NCBI GenBank assembly: GCA_036388415.1
Contig: DASVRW010000002.1
Coordinates: 62,001 to 126,000 of the forward strand
Length of the DNA: 64,000 bases
Reading direction: 5' to 3'
Source of the DNA: Candidatus Saccharimonadales bacterium
GTDB taxonomy: Bacteria > Patescibacteriota > Saccharimonadia > Saccharimonadales > UBA4665
Below are positions 1 to 9,543 of the stretch, piece by piece. The position numbers were made by a program, and so were the translations under genes. Each line of letters opens with the position of its first letter. Within the stretch, counting starts at the first letter, position 1. The notes below the pieces were generated by a model that was given only the letters and a program-made list of their open reading frames with translations, did no database searches and was not told the origin of the DNA.

Positions 1-129
1 TTTAGCGACAGTACGAGTCTGCTGCGCGACAAGCTGGGCGTAAAGGAGTATTTATACAAGCCGCATACCAGTATGCAAAAACTACTGCGCTCAATTACGG
101 ATATCAGCCCGGCAGCAATAACGGCGTAG
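1..129 (+). CDS. C-terminal end of an unidentified protein (possibly a receiver domain)
   Basis: An open frame enters from the left edge and stops with TAG at 127-129, 14 bases before recO. The visible 42 residues contain LGVKEYLYKP followed by an amphipathic stretch, which resembles the end of a response-regulator receiver domain (conserved Lys-Pro before the last helix). The same organism's receiver protein at 42979-45069 has LGADRYLVKS in the equivalent place. That resemblance is short, so the family call is weak; a HAD-type hydrolase end is also possible. Tight spacing suggests co-transcription with recO. Confidence 0.5.
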   Translation, partial: FSDSTSLLRDKLGVKEYLYKPHTSMQKLLRSITDISPAAITA

Positions 130-143
130 CTTCTAAAGAAATT

Positions 144-836
144 ATGAAACAAATCAACACCCAGGCCGTCGTACTCAACCGCACGGAATACGGCGAAGCT
201 GACCGCATCCTGACGCTACTCACGCCCGACCATGGCAAGCTAAGTCTTATAGCCAAAGGCGTGCGTAAAATAAAATCGAAGTTAGCTGGCGGCATTGAGC
301 TGTTCAGTGTCAGCGACATATCGTATATACAGGGCAGGGGTACGGTCGGCACGCTTGTCTCGACGAGGCTCATACGGCATTACGGCGCCATTGTCACCGA
401 CGTCAACCGGACGATGCTGGGCTACGAGCTGATTCGCCAGCTCCACAAAGCTACAGAGGACGAACCAGAGCTGGAATATTTCGAACTGATCGAACAGGCC
501 TTTGCGGCACTCGACGATGTCTCGATTGACCTACATCTCATAAAAATGTGGTTTCTCATGCAGTTGTTGCGCATCGATGGACATACCCCCAATTTGCAGA
601 CTGATAGTACGGGTGACAAACTGCGCGCGGATCAAAAGTATACGTTCAGTTACGATGACATGGGTTTCGCTGCCCAGCCGGATGCTCAGTTTGGTGCCGA
701 TCATATAAAGTTCCTGCGCGTTGGTTTCGCCGGCAACAAGCCGGCAGTTATACAGAAAATTACAGGTGGTCCGCAGCTGCTGGCCGATCTAACGCCGCTG
801 CTCCAAACTATGGCAACAACATATATCCGGCTGTAG
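144..836 (+). CDS. recO: DNA repair protein RecO
   Basis: 230 residues, the usual RecO length. RecO works with RecR (and RecF) to load RecA on SSB-coated single-stranded DNA and anneals complementary strands. The N-terminus (QAVVLNRTEYGEADRILTLL, then GKLSLIAKGVRK) is the characteristic OB-fold start of the family. The remainder is helical (ELIRQLHKATEDEPELEYFELIEQAF, then LHLIKMWFLMQLL). The central Cys4 zinc site present in many RecO proteins is not seen here. It follows the partial gene by 14 bases and is probably in one operon with it. Confidence 0.9.
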   Translation: MKQINTQAVVLNRTEYGEADRILTLLTPDHGKLSLIAKGVRKIKSKLAGGIELFSVSDISYIQGRGTVGTLVSTRLIRHYGAIVTDVNRTMLGYELIRQLHKATEDEPELEYFELIEQAFAALDDVSIDLHLIKMWFLMQLLRIDGHTPNLQTDSTGDKLRADQKYTFSYDDMGFAAQPDAQFGADHIKFLRVGFAGNKPAVIQKITGGPQLLADLTPLLQTMATTYIRL

Positions 837-881
837 CGGTGCATGGATAATTACGATTTAAGGTACGGCCGCGTACGACAA

Positions 882-1094
882 TCAGTCGACAAAATCAGAT
901 TTTTGATCACCGATTGGTCCTGAAAAAAAGGCACGAGTATTTTGTTCGTACTCATCGCTGACAGACATAGTTCTGGTTTCGACCGCTGTGTTGGAAAGAG
1001 CAATTGCACCAAGCTCAACCGTACGGAAACGGTCTGCTTCCCGTAATGCCTCTGGTAATCCTTCAGCAAGTCCAGCAGTATTGAATTGTCCCAT
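882..1094 (-). CDS. Small hypothetical protein
   Basis: 70-residue frame starting ATG at 1094, preceded at a good distance by a GGGAGA ribosome binding site (on the minus strand: AATAGGGAGACCTACTATG). It is mostly polar, with no membrane segment, signal peptide or recognised motif. It is convergent with recO and divergent from glyS. Existence is supported by the binding site and the absence of a better frame on the other strand; function unknown. Confidence 0.45.
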   Translation of the reverse strand: MGQFNTAGLAEGLPEALREADRFRTVELGAIALSNTAVETRTMSVSDEYEQNTRAFFSGPIGDQKSDFVD

Positions 1095-1351
1095 AGTAGG
1101 TCTCCCTATTTACATTATTATAAAATTATATCGTGGCATGGTAAAATTTTCAAGCTCCTTACGCTTAAAAGAGGTGTAAAAATTACTAAATTACGAATAT
1201 TTATATATTTCTACGTGCCCTAACCATGTCAAAGTCTATAGTCGATTGCGCTGCTCGACAGTACTATTATTTGCAGAATTCGAATCTGTATTTGATTATC
1301 GTTCTCCGCTGCTAGGCGAACGGGGACGGGGAGGTTATAATCAAGGACATT

Positions 1352-2668
1352 ATGAGTGAAGTAAAATTAGAAGATATTGTCAGTTTGTGTAAGCGGCGCG
1401 GGTTTATATATCCGGGCTCCGACGTCTACGGCGGTCTTAGCGGCACGTGGGACTATGGACCTCTCGGCGTTGCGCTTAAGCGTAATATTATGCAGCTGTG
1501 GTGGAAAATGTTTGTTGATGACGCCGAAAATATGTACGGTGTCGATGCGGCAATCCTGATGAATCAGAAAGTATGGCAAGCAAGTGGGCATGTCGATACA
1601 TTTACCGATCCGCTCGTCGAATGTTCGAACTGCAAGGGCCGCTTCCGCGCTGACAAAATCGATACCAGCAAATGCCCGACGTGCGGCAAAACTGGAACGT
1701 TTGGTCCTGAAAAACAGTTCAACATGATGTTCAAAACGAGCGTGGGACCAGTCAGTGACGAGAATTCGATAAGTTATCTCCGTCCAGAAACTGCCCAAGG
1801 TATATTCACGAACTTCAAAAACGTTGTTGATAGTTTGTATCCTGATATGCCATTCGGTATTGCGCAACAGGGTAAGGCGTTTCGAAATGAAATCAGTCCG
1901 CGTGATTTTATATTCCGCTCGCGTGAATTTGAACAGATGGAGATTGAATATTTTGTACATCCTGATAATTGGGAATCGGCTTTTGAAGAATGGATAGCTA
2001 AGGTTCATGATTGGTGTAGTGCACTCGGCCTACCAGCCGAATCAGTCCACGAGCTTGAAGTACCGGAAAATGACCGTGCACATTACAGCAAGCGGACTGT
2101 TGACTTCGAATTTGATTTTCCTATCGGCCGTGAAGAACTACTTGGTTTGGCGTACCGGACAGATTTTGATTTGATGAATATCCAGAATAATGCCAAAAAG
2201 ACTATGGAATACCGGCCCAAAGATGGCGGAGCGCCGTACGTGCCGCATGTGATTGAGCCCTCGTTTGGTTTGGAACGAGCCTTGATGGCCGTGCTGACAG
2301 CTGCGTATACAGAAGACGAAGTCAATGGGGAAAAGCGCAGCTACTTGAAACTGCCCGCACATCTCGCGCCTGTCAAAGTCGCCGTCTCGCCGCTGCTCAA
2401 GAACAAGCCCGAACTCGTCGACAAAGCACGCGCAGTATACAGCACGCTCAAAAAAGAATTTGGTGCCGTCATGTGGGATGACAATGGAAATATTGGCAAA
2501 CGATACCGTCGTCAGGACGAAATCGGTACGCCGTATTGCGTGGTTATTGATTTCGAGACTTTAGAAGGCAAAGAGGGCGCAATCGATACTGTCACCGTAC
2601 GCAACCGTGATACGACAGAGCAAACACGTATACATATTTCGGACCTGAGAAACATAATCAAGTTATAG
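1352..2668 (+). CDS. glyS: Glycyl-tRNA synthetase, single-chain class II type
   Basis: Charges tRNA-Gly with glycine in the cytoplasm. The 438-residue protein is of the dimeric (alpha2) eukaryote/Thermus-like type, not the glyQ/glyS heterotetramer. Visible marks: a zinc-ribbon insertion with Cys at 91, 94, 108 and 111; class II motif 2 around FRNEISPRDFIFRSREFEQMEIEYF; motif 3 around EPSFGLERALMAVL; and a C-terminal anticodon-binding domain from about residue 340 (LPAHLAPVKVAVSPLL onward). It is somewhat shorter than many bacterial homologues, as expected of a CPR genome. The AAGGA at 1343-1347 supports the ATG at 1352, and a TATAAT at 1336-1341 lies just upstream, which would give a very short leader. 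Confidence 0.95.
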   Translation: MSEVKLEDIVSLCKRRGFIYPGSDVYGGLSGTWDYGPLGVALKRNIMQLWWKMFVDDAENMYGVDAAILMNQKVWQASGHVDTFTDPLVECSNCKGRFRADKIDTSKCPTCGKTGTFGPEKQFNMMFKTSVGPVSDENSISYLRPETAQGIFTNFKNVVDSLYPDMPFGIAQQGKAFRNEISPRDFIFRSREFEQMEIEYFVHPDNWESAFEEWIAKVHDWCSALGLPAESVHELEVPENDRAHYSKRTVDFEFDFPIGREELLGLAYRTDFDLMNIQNNAKKTMEYRPKDGGAPYVPHVIEPSFGLERALMAVLTAAYTEDEVNGEKRSYLKLPAHLAPVKVAVSPLLKNKPELVDKARAVYSTLKKEFGAVMWDDNGNIGKRYRRQDEIGTPYCVVIDFETLEGKEGAIDTVTVRNRDTTEQTRIHISDLRNIIKL

Positions 2669-2728
2669 TAGTCAACGGCGCAGTTGGTAATAGATGCTGT
2701 GTGCTGGCGGGTTTTAATACGCAGAATG

Positions 2729-2757
2729 TTGACAATACGCATATGCTTTGATATTGT
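2729..2757 (+). promoter_or_regulatory. Strong sigma70-type promoter of an orphan RNA
   Basis: Perfect -35 TTGACA at 2729-2734, a 17-base spacer, and TATTGT at 2752-2757. No coding frame follows; the predicted start near 2764 leads into a structured stretch that ends in an intrinsic terminator. Confidence 0.6.
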
Positions 2758-2763
2758 GAAAAA

Positions 2764-2905
2764 AGTAAGTATATCTATCAAAAAGAAACACTTACACCTC
2801 TAGCCTCAGGGCACATTCCGATAAACAATTGAGGAAAGGGCCGAGAGGCGCAGAAACATTCTTGCAAGAAGTAAAAATACCGGGTTGATCTCCGGTATTT
2901 TTATT
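2764..2905 (+). ncRNA. Candidate structured small RNA, about 140 nt
   Basis: Between glyS and the convergent rpf-like gene lies a unit with its own promoter (2729-2757) and terminator. GTAAGT (2765-2770) pairs with ACTTAC (2790-2795). An outer CCTCT/AGAGG pair encloses CCTCA/TGAGG around 2797-2848. A short TTCTT/AAGAA hairpin follows near 2860. The terminator is ATACCGG, loop, CCGGTAT with a T tract (2873-2905). I do not see signatures of SRP RNA, tmRNA, RNase P, or the common riboswitches, and no gene starts directly downstream on this strand, so it looks like a trans-acting or housekeeping RNA. Identity unknown. Confidence 0.5.
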
Positions 2906-2908
2906 ATT

Positions 2909-2951
2909 AAAAATCCCCGCTACCGGTAAGGCAAGCGGGGATTTATTTTTG
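2909..2951 (-). terminator. Intrinsic terminator of the rpf-like gene
   Basis: ATCCCCGC (from 2913) pairs with GCGGGGAT (2935-2942). On the minus strand the stem is followed by TTTTTAATAA, placing it correctly after the stop at 2984. It sits back to back with the terminator of the upstream RNA candidate. Confidence 0.75.
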
Positions 2952-2983
2952 GTTTTGTTGCAGATGCTACAGTTTGGAAAAAC

Positions 2984-3727
<744 letters not shown>

Positions 3728-3805
3728 TTATTTCCTCCCTACCAACCCCAACGAAACCCTCTAAATAATATTGTTTATCGACTGGATAACAGGGGTGAGT
3801 AATGA

Positions 3806-3832
3806 TGTTCATTCATCTCCATGAATTGAACA
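3806..3832. promoter_or_regulatory. Imperfect palindrome upstream of the rpf-like gene
   Basis: TGTTCATTCAT, CTCC, ATGAATTGAACA: an inverted repeat with one bulged base, 80-110 bases upstream of the rpf-like start. It could be an operator or a leader hairpin. The rest of 3725-4073 shows no other gene. Confidence 0.35.
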
Positions 3833-4073
3833 CAAATTCAAGCTTATCGTACATGGTAAATAGTGTCAACGTCCTACGGCGTTATGACGCTTATGCTCGT
3901 TACAAATAACCATGTTTGGTATAGTTTGATACGCAATTTCAAAAATACCGTCCGTAACTTCGTCTGATGTAGCGATAGAACAGGTCGCAACAAGTCTGCC
4001 GGGAACGACGGCAACTTCATGGCGCACATGACGAGCCGTGATATGATAAAGCTATTATGAAACAGGATACGCT

Positions 4074-4268
4074 ATGAAGAAATTGTACCGATCAACTGAT
4101 AACAAAATGATTGCCGGCGTCTGCGCCGGGCTGGCAGAATACTTTAATGTAGATCCAGTCATTATTCGAATCATCGGCGTGTGTCTGTTGCTTCCTGGCG
4201 GCTTTCCGGGCTTTGTGCCGTACGTTATGCTCTGGATAATTATGCCGAAAAAACCTGCAGCAGCGTAA
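4074..4268 (+). CDS. PspC-domain membrane protein
   Basis: 64 residues, the size of a stand-alone PspC domain. The start MKKLYRSTDNKMIAGVCAGLAEYF is the family signature, followed by a hydrophobic segment (IIRIIGVCLLLPG) and a second one (FVPYVMLWIIMP) ending in a basic tail. PspC proteins sit in the cytoplasmic membrane and take part in envelope-stress sensing; no other psp genes are nearby. It is followed 24 bases later by rnhA. Confidence 0.9.
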   Translation: MKKLYRSTDNKMIAGVCAGLAEYFNVDPVIIRIIGVCLLLPGGFPGFVPYVMLWIIMPKKPAAA

Positions 4269-4292
4269 CGATGCAATGTTTGAGATAAAACA

Positions 4293-4721
4293 ATGAAAAT
4301 TTACTACACCGACGGCTCAGCCAGCCCTAACCCTGGTCCCGGCGGCTTCTCGGTTATCTGCGACATGAAGCCGGTCGTGCTCGGTGGGGAACCGAGCGGC
4401 GCGATTACGACAAATATCCGCATGGAAGGCTTCGCCATTATCGCAGCACTCAAGCATGCGGGCGGCGAGCCCTGCGAAATCTATACCGATAGTGAATTTT
4501 GGATTAATGTCATCACCAAATGGTCGCTGGCGTGGGAAGCCAACGGCTGGAAGAAAAAGGGTGGCCCGATCAAAAACCTGGATATCTGCCAGGAAGTCTG
4601 TCCGCTGTACCGCGCCTCGCAGGCCAAGCTCGTCTGGGTACGCGGCCACAATAATGACCCCGGCAATGAACTGGCAGACCACTGGGCTAATGAAGCCCGC
4701 GTGCAGCATGCCGCTAAATAA
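4293..4721 (+). CDS. rnhA: Ribonuclease HI
   Basis: Cleaves RNA in RNA-DNA hybrids (R-loops, primers). 142 residues. The catalytic acidic set is visible: Asp7 in YTDGSASPNPGPGGF, Glu45 in NIRMEGFAII, Asp66 in EIYTDSEFW and Asp129 in GNELADHWA, with the supporting His119 in WVRGHNND. The basic-protrusion helix is present (WEANGWKKKGGPIKN). It is probably co-transcribed with pspC. Confidence 0.95.
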   Translation: MKIYYTDGSASPNPGPGGFSVICDMKPVVLGGEPSGAITTNIRMEGFAIIAALKHAGGEPCEIYTDSEFWINVITKWSLAWEANGWKKKGGPIKNLDICQEVCPLYRASQAKLVWVRGHNNDPGNELADHWANEARVQHAAK

Positions 4722-4786
4722 TACGATTCAGACTGAAATAATTGTCAGTCCAGCGTACAATAGCCGTATAACCGAAATAACCAACA

Positions 4787-5395
4787 ATGAGTACAGAACA
4801 ACCGCCATTTAATTTTACGGCCCGTGATCCAACTATTCGGCGCTGGAGAGAAATGTACTACGGCCCGGATCAGCTAGCAGCGCCGGATAGTACGCTCAGT
4901 ATAGTCGCAGAGTGCCTAGACGAGCTGGTTGCCGTATCAAAAATCGGCAGATCATATTCAGGCAATACAATTACGAATTCGGAAACATATGACCGTACGT
5001 TCACAGAACAAATCGGCGACCTGCCGATTGGAAAATTGAACGTTCGCCTGGAAGTTATTTGTGAGCGATTCGCGCCTACTGCGCCACTTCGGGAATGTGT
5101 GCAGGCTGCCGTGTCTTACGAAACAGCAGATGGGCACTTTGTAAGTGTGTCAGAATATGAACTACGGAAGTATGCCGGTAATATAGCAAGTTTGAAAATT
5201 CGGCAATCTTTAGATGGCCTGGCAACTGCGATGGCTCATGACGACATATCATTTACTCGTTTTGTCGGACGCCGCGATGGCACAGAATATGATGCAACAC
5301 AGCTTTTTGACGAAATTGCGACGCTGCACAGTTTGCAAGAAGAGGATGGCGCAACCATAGCGCCAGTAGATTCTGCAGCGAGATGGTATGATTAA
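4787..5395 (+). CDS. Hypothetical protein
   Basis: 202 residues, soluble and acidic, without signal peptide or membrane segment. The central part looks like an alpha/beta fold with paired strands (KLNVRLEVICERF ... VQAAVSYETADGHFVSVSEYEL), but I recognise no family. The stop is three bases before the NYN gene start, so the two are almost certainly one transcript and may work together. Start chosen at ATG 4787. Confidence 0.65.
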   Translation: MSTEQPPFNFTARDPTIRRWREMYYGPDQLAAPDSTLSIVAECLDELVAVSKIGRSYSGNTITNSETYDRTFTEQIGDLPIGKLNVRLEVICERFAPTAPLRECVQAAVSYETADGHFVSVSEYELRKYAGNIASLKIRQSLDGLATAMAHDDISFTRFVGRRDGTEYDATQLFDEIATLHSLQEEDGATIAPVDSAARWYD

Positions 5396-5398
5396 ACA

Positions 5399-5983
5399 AT
5401 GAAACCAGCAAAAACACCGAACGTGTATGCCTTTATCGACAGTCAGAACCTCAATGTGGGCGTCCAGAAGTTCGGCTGGAAAATGGATTGGCAGAAGTTT
5501 CGGAAATGGCTGACTGATGAACATGGTGTTACGAAAGCCTTTATGTTCATCGGCTACGTGCCAGAATTCGAAGCTATGTACGAACAGCTGCACGAAGCCG
5601 GCTATATGATCGTACTCAAGCCAACCTACGACATGACCAAGCCACAGCCAGATCCAGCAGTTGAAGCCGCTAAGACGGCCGCTGCGGAGGCTGCTGGCAT
5701 CAAGATTGAGCCTGAGGAAAAGAAACCTGTGAAGGGCAACATCGACGCCGACCTTGTACTGTGGGCCATGAAGGAATTGTCGAACTACGACAAGGCGATC
5801 CTGGTGTCTGGCGACGGCGACTTTTATTCCCTTGTAGAGTATCTAGAAGGCAAAAAGCGCCTCGGCAAAATCCTGACGCCGAGTTTCCAGTATTCGCAGC
5901 TATTCAATCGCTACGAGGAATACATCGTTCGCCTTGATACGTACAAGCGCGAACTGCGCTACTACGACCGTCGCAAGAAATAA
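5399..5983 (+). CDS. NYN-domain (PIN-like) putative ribonuclease
   Basis: 194 residues with the NYN/LabA (DUF88) pattern. The first acidic site is Asp14 in YAFIDSQNLN; the middle acidic cluster is GNIDADLVLWAM; the third is LVSGDGDFYSLVEYL; and a final strand is KILTPSFQYSQLF. NYN domains are PIN-superfamily metal-dependent nucleases, usually acting on RNA. A charged, Ala/Lys-rich insertion at about residues 82-113 separates the first and second sites. It is coupled to the hypothetical gene just upstream (3-base gap). Confidence 0.85.
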   Translation: MKPAKTPNVYAFIDSQNLNVGVQKFGWKMDWQKFRKWLTDEHGVTKAFMFIGYVPEFEAMYEQLHEAGYMIVLKPTYDMTKPQPDPAVEAAKTAAAEAAGIKIEPEEKKPVKGNIDADLVLWAMKELSNYDKAILVSGDGDFYSLVEYLEGKKRLGKILTPSFQYSQLFNRYEEYIVRLDTYKRELRYYDRRKK

Positions 5984-6027
5984 ATTTTACTTATTGCGGC
6001 AAAACGCTGCGAATACACTGTATGTCA

Positions 6028-6660
6028 CTAGTTCTTATTGGCGTCTATTACGCTCAGCAGCGCGGCGATGGACACGCCGATCCGTGGATCGATGGGTACT
6101 TCGGCAGACGTCAAATCGAGTCCAATTTTGACGATGAATGGATTTTTGCGATGGGTAAGTCGAGCGCCAATACCAGTGGCTACGCCATTAGAGACGCCGT
6201 TGATTGTGTAGGTCAAGGGAGCGACCATCAGCAGCATGTCCGCCAAAAATCCGACGAAGGGAATGAAGCCGACGTAGCGGCGTACCAATGCCAAACCGCC
6301 ACTGGTTTCGCGCAGATTCGCGATGAGATTGTCGGATGCATCTAGCACGTCCCAATGGTCACGGATAAAGGTAGATTTTAGACCTTTACGCCGGAACGAG
6401 AAGAGTACGGTGTCCGAGGCATTTTCGTAGACATCATAGGTCGCACCGAAATCGATAATCTGACGAGCATGGATACGGAGTAACTCCTGTTTCTTACTAT
6501 CGTCAGCATACAGCCGGATGTCCTCGCGCAGTGTCCAGGCTTTCATTTCTATGTAGCCGACCCGTGTTTCAGTAGCTGGATCTGTCACTGTAATTGACGC
6601 ACCAAATAAACGTAGGAATTTGCGCCGAAATTCGAGTGTTGTCAGTTGTGAATAGTTCAT
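6028..6660 (-). CDS. LURP-one-related / Tubby-like beta-barrel protein
   Basis: 210 residues. The segment MKAWTLREDIRLYADDSKKQELLRIHARQIIDFGATYDVYENASDTVLFSFRRKGLKSTFIRDHWDVLD matches the strand pattern of the LURP-one-related (LOR) family, whose fold resembles Tubby and phospholipid scramblases. A hydrophobic segment follows (YVGFIPFVGFLADMLLMVAPLTYTI), consistent with membrane association. The biochemical role of bacterial members is not established. It is transcribed opposite to its neighbours; nothing notable in 6661-6786. Confidence 0.75.
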   Translation of the reverse strand: MNYSQLTTLEFRRKFLRLFGASITVTDPATETRVGYIEMKAWTLREDIRLYADDSKKQELLRIHARQIIDFGATYDVYENASDTVLFSFRRKGLKSTFIRDHWDVLDASDNLIANLRETSGGLALVRRYVGFIPFVGFLADMLLMVAPLTYTINGVSNGVATGIGARLTHRKNPFIVKIGLDLTSAEVPIDPRIGVSIAALLSVIDANKN

Positions 6661-6786
6661 AGTGTCTCCCGGTCGTTATCGTCTATACGTTGTATACATT
6701 GTAGCCTAAGTACGCTGCATATTTTGATGAATTCATATATTTTCATACTTGTTGTCTGTATCTACGAAATGCTTATGTAGTGTAGA

Positions 6787-7677
6787 ATGACCATAATGAC
6801 AGCCCAGAGTAAACGATCGTTAGGAGCAGGTGCCGATTCTGTGCGTACTGCGACGCAGGTAAGCCCTACGACATCGAAGCGTCGGCTATCTAGCTCGTCG
6901 ACTGCGATACAGCGCCCGGTGCAACCAGATCAAACCGCAAGCGGACAGCCAGCGCAGGCGCATCCAAATGCCGGAATCCCTATCGATTCGGGGCCGCTCA
7001 GTTTGCTGGGGCGTCAAAAATGGCGGATTGTCAGTATTGTACTGGTTATTTGCGCCATATTGTATATTCCGTCTGAAGCTGCCCGGCAATCGACGAAAGA
7101 TATTCGATATGGTTCGAGCGTTGCCGAAATACAAAATCTGCCTGCTCGTGAGGTGGGCATCGTTTTTGGAGCGGGAGTGCTGCCAGATCGGACGCCGACC
7201 GAATACCTGAAACACCGTATCGAAACAGCGGTTGATGTCTACAAATCAGGCCATGTGAAACGGTTGATGATGTCCGGCGACAACCGCACCAGTCATTATA
7301 ACGAGCCGGTCGTCATGAAAGATTATGCAATAACGCTTGGCGTTAGTCCGGCTGACATAGATATGGACTATGCCGGCTACAGTACCTACGATACGTGCCA
7401 TCGGGCGCATGCAGTGTTTAAAATCACGAGCGCTACCGTCGTTACGCAGGGCTATCATCTGCCGCGGGCAGTTATGACCTGCAAAGACATCGGCATCGAT
7501 ACGATTGGCGTGGCTGCCAAATCAACGGGCCGTGACTGGACGGTCAACTACCTCGTACGCGAGCATGCAGCAACCATCAAAGCGTACGTACAGATTGCAA
7601 CTCATTCCAAGTCAATGACCACGACTGTTACCGAAACCACAACCACGACGTCTGCACCTGAGCCTAAAACACCGTAA
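6787..7677 (+). CDS. SanA/ElyC-like DUF218 membrane protein
   Basis: 296 residues. A disordered N-terminus of about 75 residues precedes one membrane segment (WRIVSIVLVICAILYIP), then the DUF218 domain. The domain shows GIVFGAGV near its start, RIETAVDVYKSGHVKRLMMSGDN, the YDTCHRA motif and TQGYHLPRA. This layout matches SanA (vancomycin high-temperature exclusion) and ElyC, linked to envelope integrity and polyprenyl-phosphate metabolism. The C-terminal tail is Thr-rich. An in-frame ATG at 6796 is an alternative start. Confidence 0.85.
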   Translation: MTIMTAQSKRSLGAGADSVRTATQVSPTTSKRRLSSSSTAIQRPVQPDQTASGQPAQAHPNAGIPIDSGPLSLLGRQKWRIVSIVLVICAILYIPSEAARQSTKDIRYGSSVAEIQNLPAREVGIVFGAGVLPDRTPTEYLKHRIETAVDVYKSGHVKRLMMSGDNRTSHYNEPVVMKDYAITLGVSPADIDMDYAGYSTYDTCHRAHAVFKITSATVVTQGYHLPRAVMTCKDIGIDTIGVAAKSTGRDWTVNYLVREHAATIKAYVQIATHSKSMTTTVTETTTTTSAPEPKTP

Positions 7678-7787
7678 GAGAATTTTACAGCAGTCTTTTA
7701 CGGTATTTTCCAGTAGAATAAGGTTTACGTTTATATTGTATTAATGTGCCGCTGCGGTTAGAGCTCGGCCGGATATTGAGGGATTGT

Positions 7788-8972
7788 ATGGCTGAAGAGA
7801 TTGCACAAGATACCGATCTGGATGTATTGACGACTGATGACGCAACTGAAATGCATCTTGAAGCAGACGTCGAAGTGTCGCTTGAAGAGGCAGAGACTGA
7901 GCCCACTATCAAATCAGCGGTGACGAAGCCAGTGACGAAAGATAAGCCGACGGAAAATATTTTGGCACCCGACCAGGCCGAGATCGATAATTATAAAGAA
8001 ACCGATGTATTCGCTTGGGCAAACAACCTGGTGCAGTACAAAGATGAACTGAAAATCGAATTATTTTTCTTCAATAAAAATAACGTCGTGTACCGTACAA
8101 ATATGACAGCCGAGCTCAGCAAACAGCTGGAACCGCTGTTTATCGATGAAATCCTGGAATATGTACTCGAAGGAGCCGACCAAGGCATGATCGTCCGTGG
8201 ATTCGAAGAGGCCGAGAGTGAAGAAAATGTCTTGATGCGCACCCGGCTGTACAAAGTTGAAAAGGCCAAAGAAATGCTGAATTGGCTCAAGACTCAGGAG
8301 CACGAAATCGAAGTCTTCAAAGAAGAAGAGCATGACATCAAGCGTATCAAAGGTATCGTTGCGCGCTGTAGTCACCGCGATATGCCGATGAAATTCTATG
8401 TCATCAAGCAGTTGCCGCAGTCGCAGGTCATGAAGGGAAGTACTGGCTGGATGATCCGGGACAATAAGTTTGTCAGTTTTGACGCTGATGCGGCCCTCCG
8501 CGTACCGTCCGACAATCAGCTGCTGGTCATCGATCAGGATATGTATGTATTTAGCCAGGCCAAACTCAAAGCGCTGTTCGGCTATGACGCCAAAGAAGCT
8601 AGTATCGCCGAAAAAAAGGTCGAAGAGATTCAACAGAACTTCAAACTGAGTTTCTCCGACGGCGAATCGATCCAGAGCCTCATCAAAGGCAACCGCGGTG
8701 TTATCAAAAAACTACAGAAGCTAGAACCAAGTACGCTGAAGCAGGAAGATATCATTGACCGATCAGATGAACTTGATATTGGCCTCATGCAAGACGACAA
8801 CGGTGCCATTATTATTATGGACGGCAAAGACATGACCAAATTCGTCAATCTGCTCAACGATGACTATATGGAAAGTCCCATGACCGGTATCCGCTACGAA
8901 ATCCAAAAAAAGCGCGAACTCAAACCGACAGAAGAAGATGAAAACGCCGGAATTCTGCGCGAACTCAGCTAG
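7788..8972 (+). CDS. DUF4868 (KwaB-like) domain protein
   Basis: 394 residues from ATG 7788, chosen because TTGAGGG lies just upstream; a GTG at 7746 would add 14 residues. An acidic, probably disordered N-terminus of about 65 residues is followed by a globular part. The core pattern fits DUF4868: an RTRLYKVEKAKEML strand/helix, then VPSDNQLLVIDQDMYVFSQAKLKALFGYDAK, then a helical part and a final segment (MESPMTGIRYEIQKKREL). KwaB of the Kiwa anti-phage system carries this domain and binds DNA, but no KwaA membrane partner is adjacent. The assignment rests on pattern memory, so it is moderate. It lies upstream of a small unknown gene and a PIF1-type helicase on the same strand. Confidence 0.6.
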   Translation: MAEEIAQDTDLDVLTTDDATEMHLEADVEVSLEEAETEPTIKSAVTKPVTKDKPTENILAPDQAEIDNYKETDVFAWANNLVQYKDELKIELFFFNKNNVVYRTNMTAELSKQLEPLFIDEILEYVLEGADQGMIVRGFEEAESEENVLMRTRLYKVEKAKEMLNWLKTQEHEIEVFKEEEHDIKRIKGIVARCSHRDMPMKFYVIKQLPQSQVMKGSTGWMIRDNKFVSFDADAALRVPSDNQLLVIDQDMYVFSQAKLKALFGYDAKEASIAEKKVEEIQQNFKLSFSDGESIQSLIKGNRGVIKKLQKLEPSTLKQEDIIDRSDELDIGLMQDDNGAIIIMDGKDMTKFVNLLNDDYMESPMTGIRYEIQKKRELKPTEEDENAGILRELS

Positions 8973-9039
8973 TAGGAATATTTGCATAAAGAAACTGAAA
9001 TGGTATTATAGGAGCTTAATTATTAGAGGATAAGCTTGT

Positions 9040-9498
9040 ATGCCAACCATTGAATTATTGCAGTTTTCTCCAATATCTCCAGAAGCTGAGAGGCTCGTGG
9101 AAATCGAACACAACTTACGATTACCTCCAGAGCAGCTTGCCAGAATGGCGATATCGATGCATATTGATGATGAAAAATATTATCTTGAGCAAGCATATAT
9201 ACAACTAGATGAGGCGGCAGCTGTAATGCAAGCACCACCAATAACATATACTCGAGAGGAAAATGTTCTTTATTGCGTAGGTTGGGGAGTCGTATTAAGC
9301 CGTGCGGAGCGTATCAATCAACTTCAGAAAAGCATGGATCTAGCTGCTGTTTCTGAAGTTTACTTAATGGAACTTTTAGCAAAAAAGAAACAGATAGAAC
9401 TTGGTAATACGAAAGTTATTACTGCAGTTGCTAGTCAAGAACGAGCGGTGCTCGAGGCGCAGAAACGACAAGCCGAGATAACAGTCTCAAAAGGCTGA
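9040..9498 (+). CDS. Hypothetical helical protein
   Basis: 152 residues, mostly predicted helix, with a long charged coiled-coil-like C-terminus (LMELLAKKKQIELGNTKVITAVASQERAVLEAQKRQAEI). No motif recognised. Base composition is more AT-rich than the flanking genes, which may mean more recent arrival. It lies between the DUF4868 gene and the helicase on the same strand. Confidence 0.6.
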   Translation: MPTIELLQFSPISPEAERLVEIEHNLRLPPEQLARMAISMHIDDEKYYLEQAYIQLDEAAAVMQAPPITYTREENVLYCVGWGVVLSRAERINQLQKSMDLAAVSEVYLMELLAKKKQIELGNTKVITAVASQERAVLEAQKRQAEITVSKG

Positions 9499-9543
9499 AC
9501 GAGGCTATCGTGGCAAGAGCATAACGCGGTATACTAGATACAG

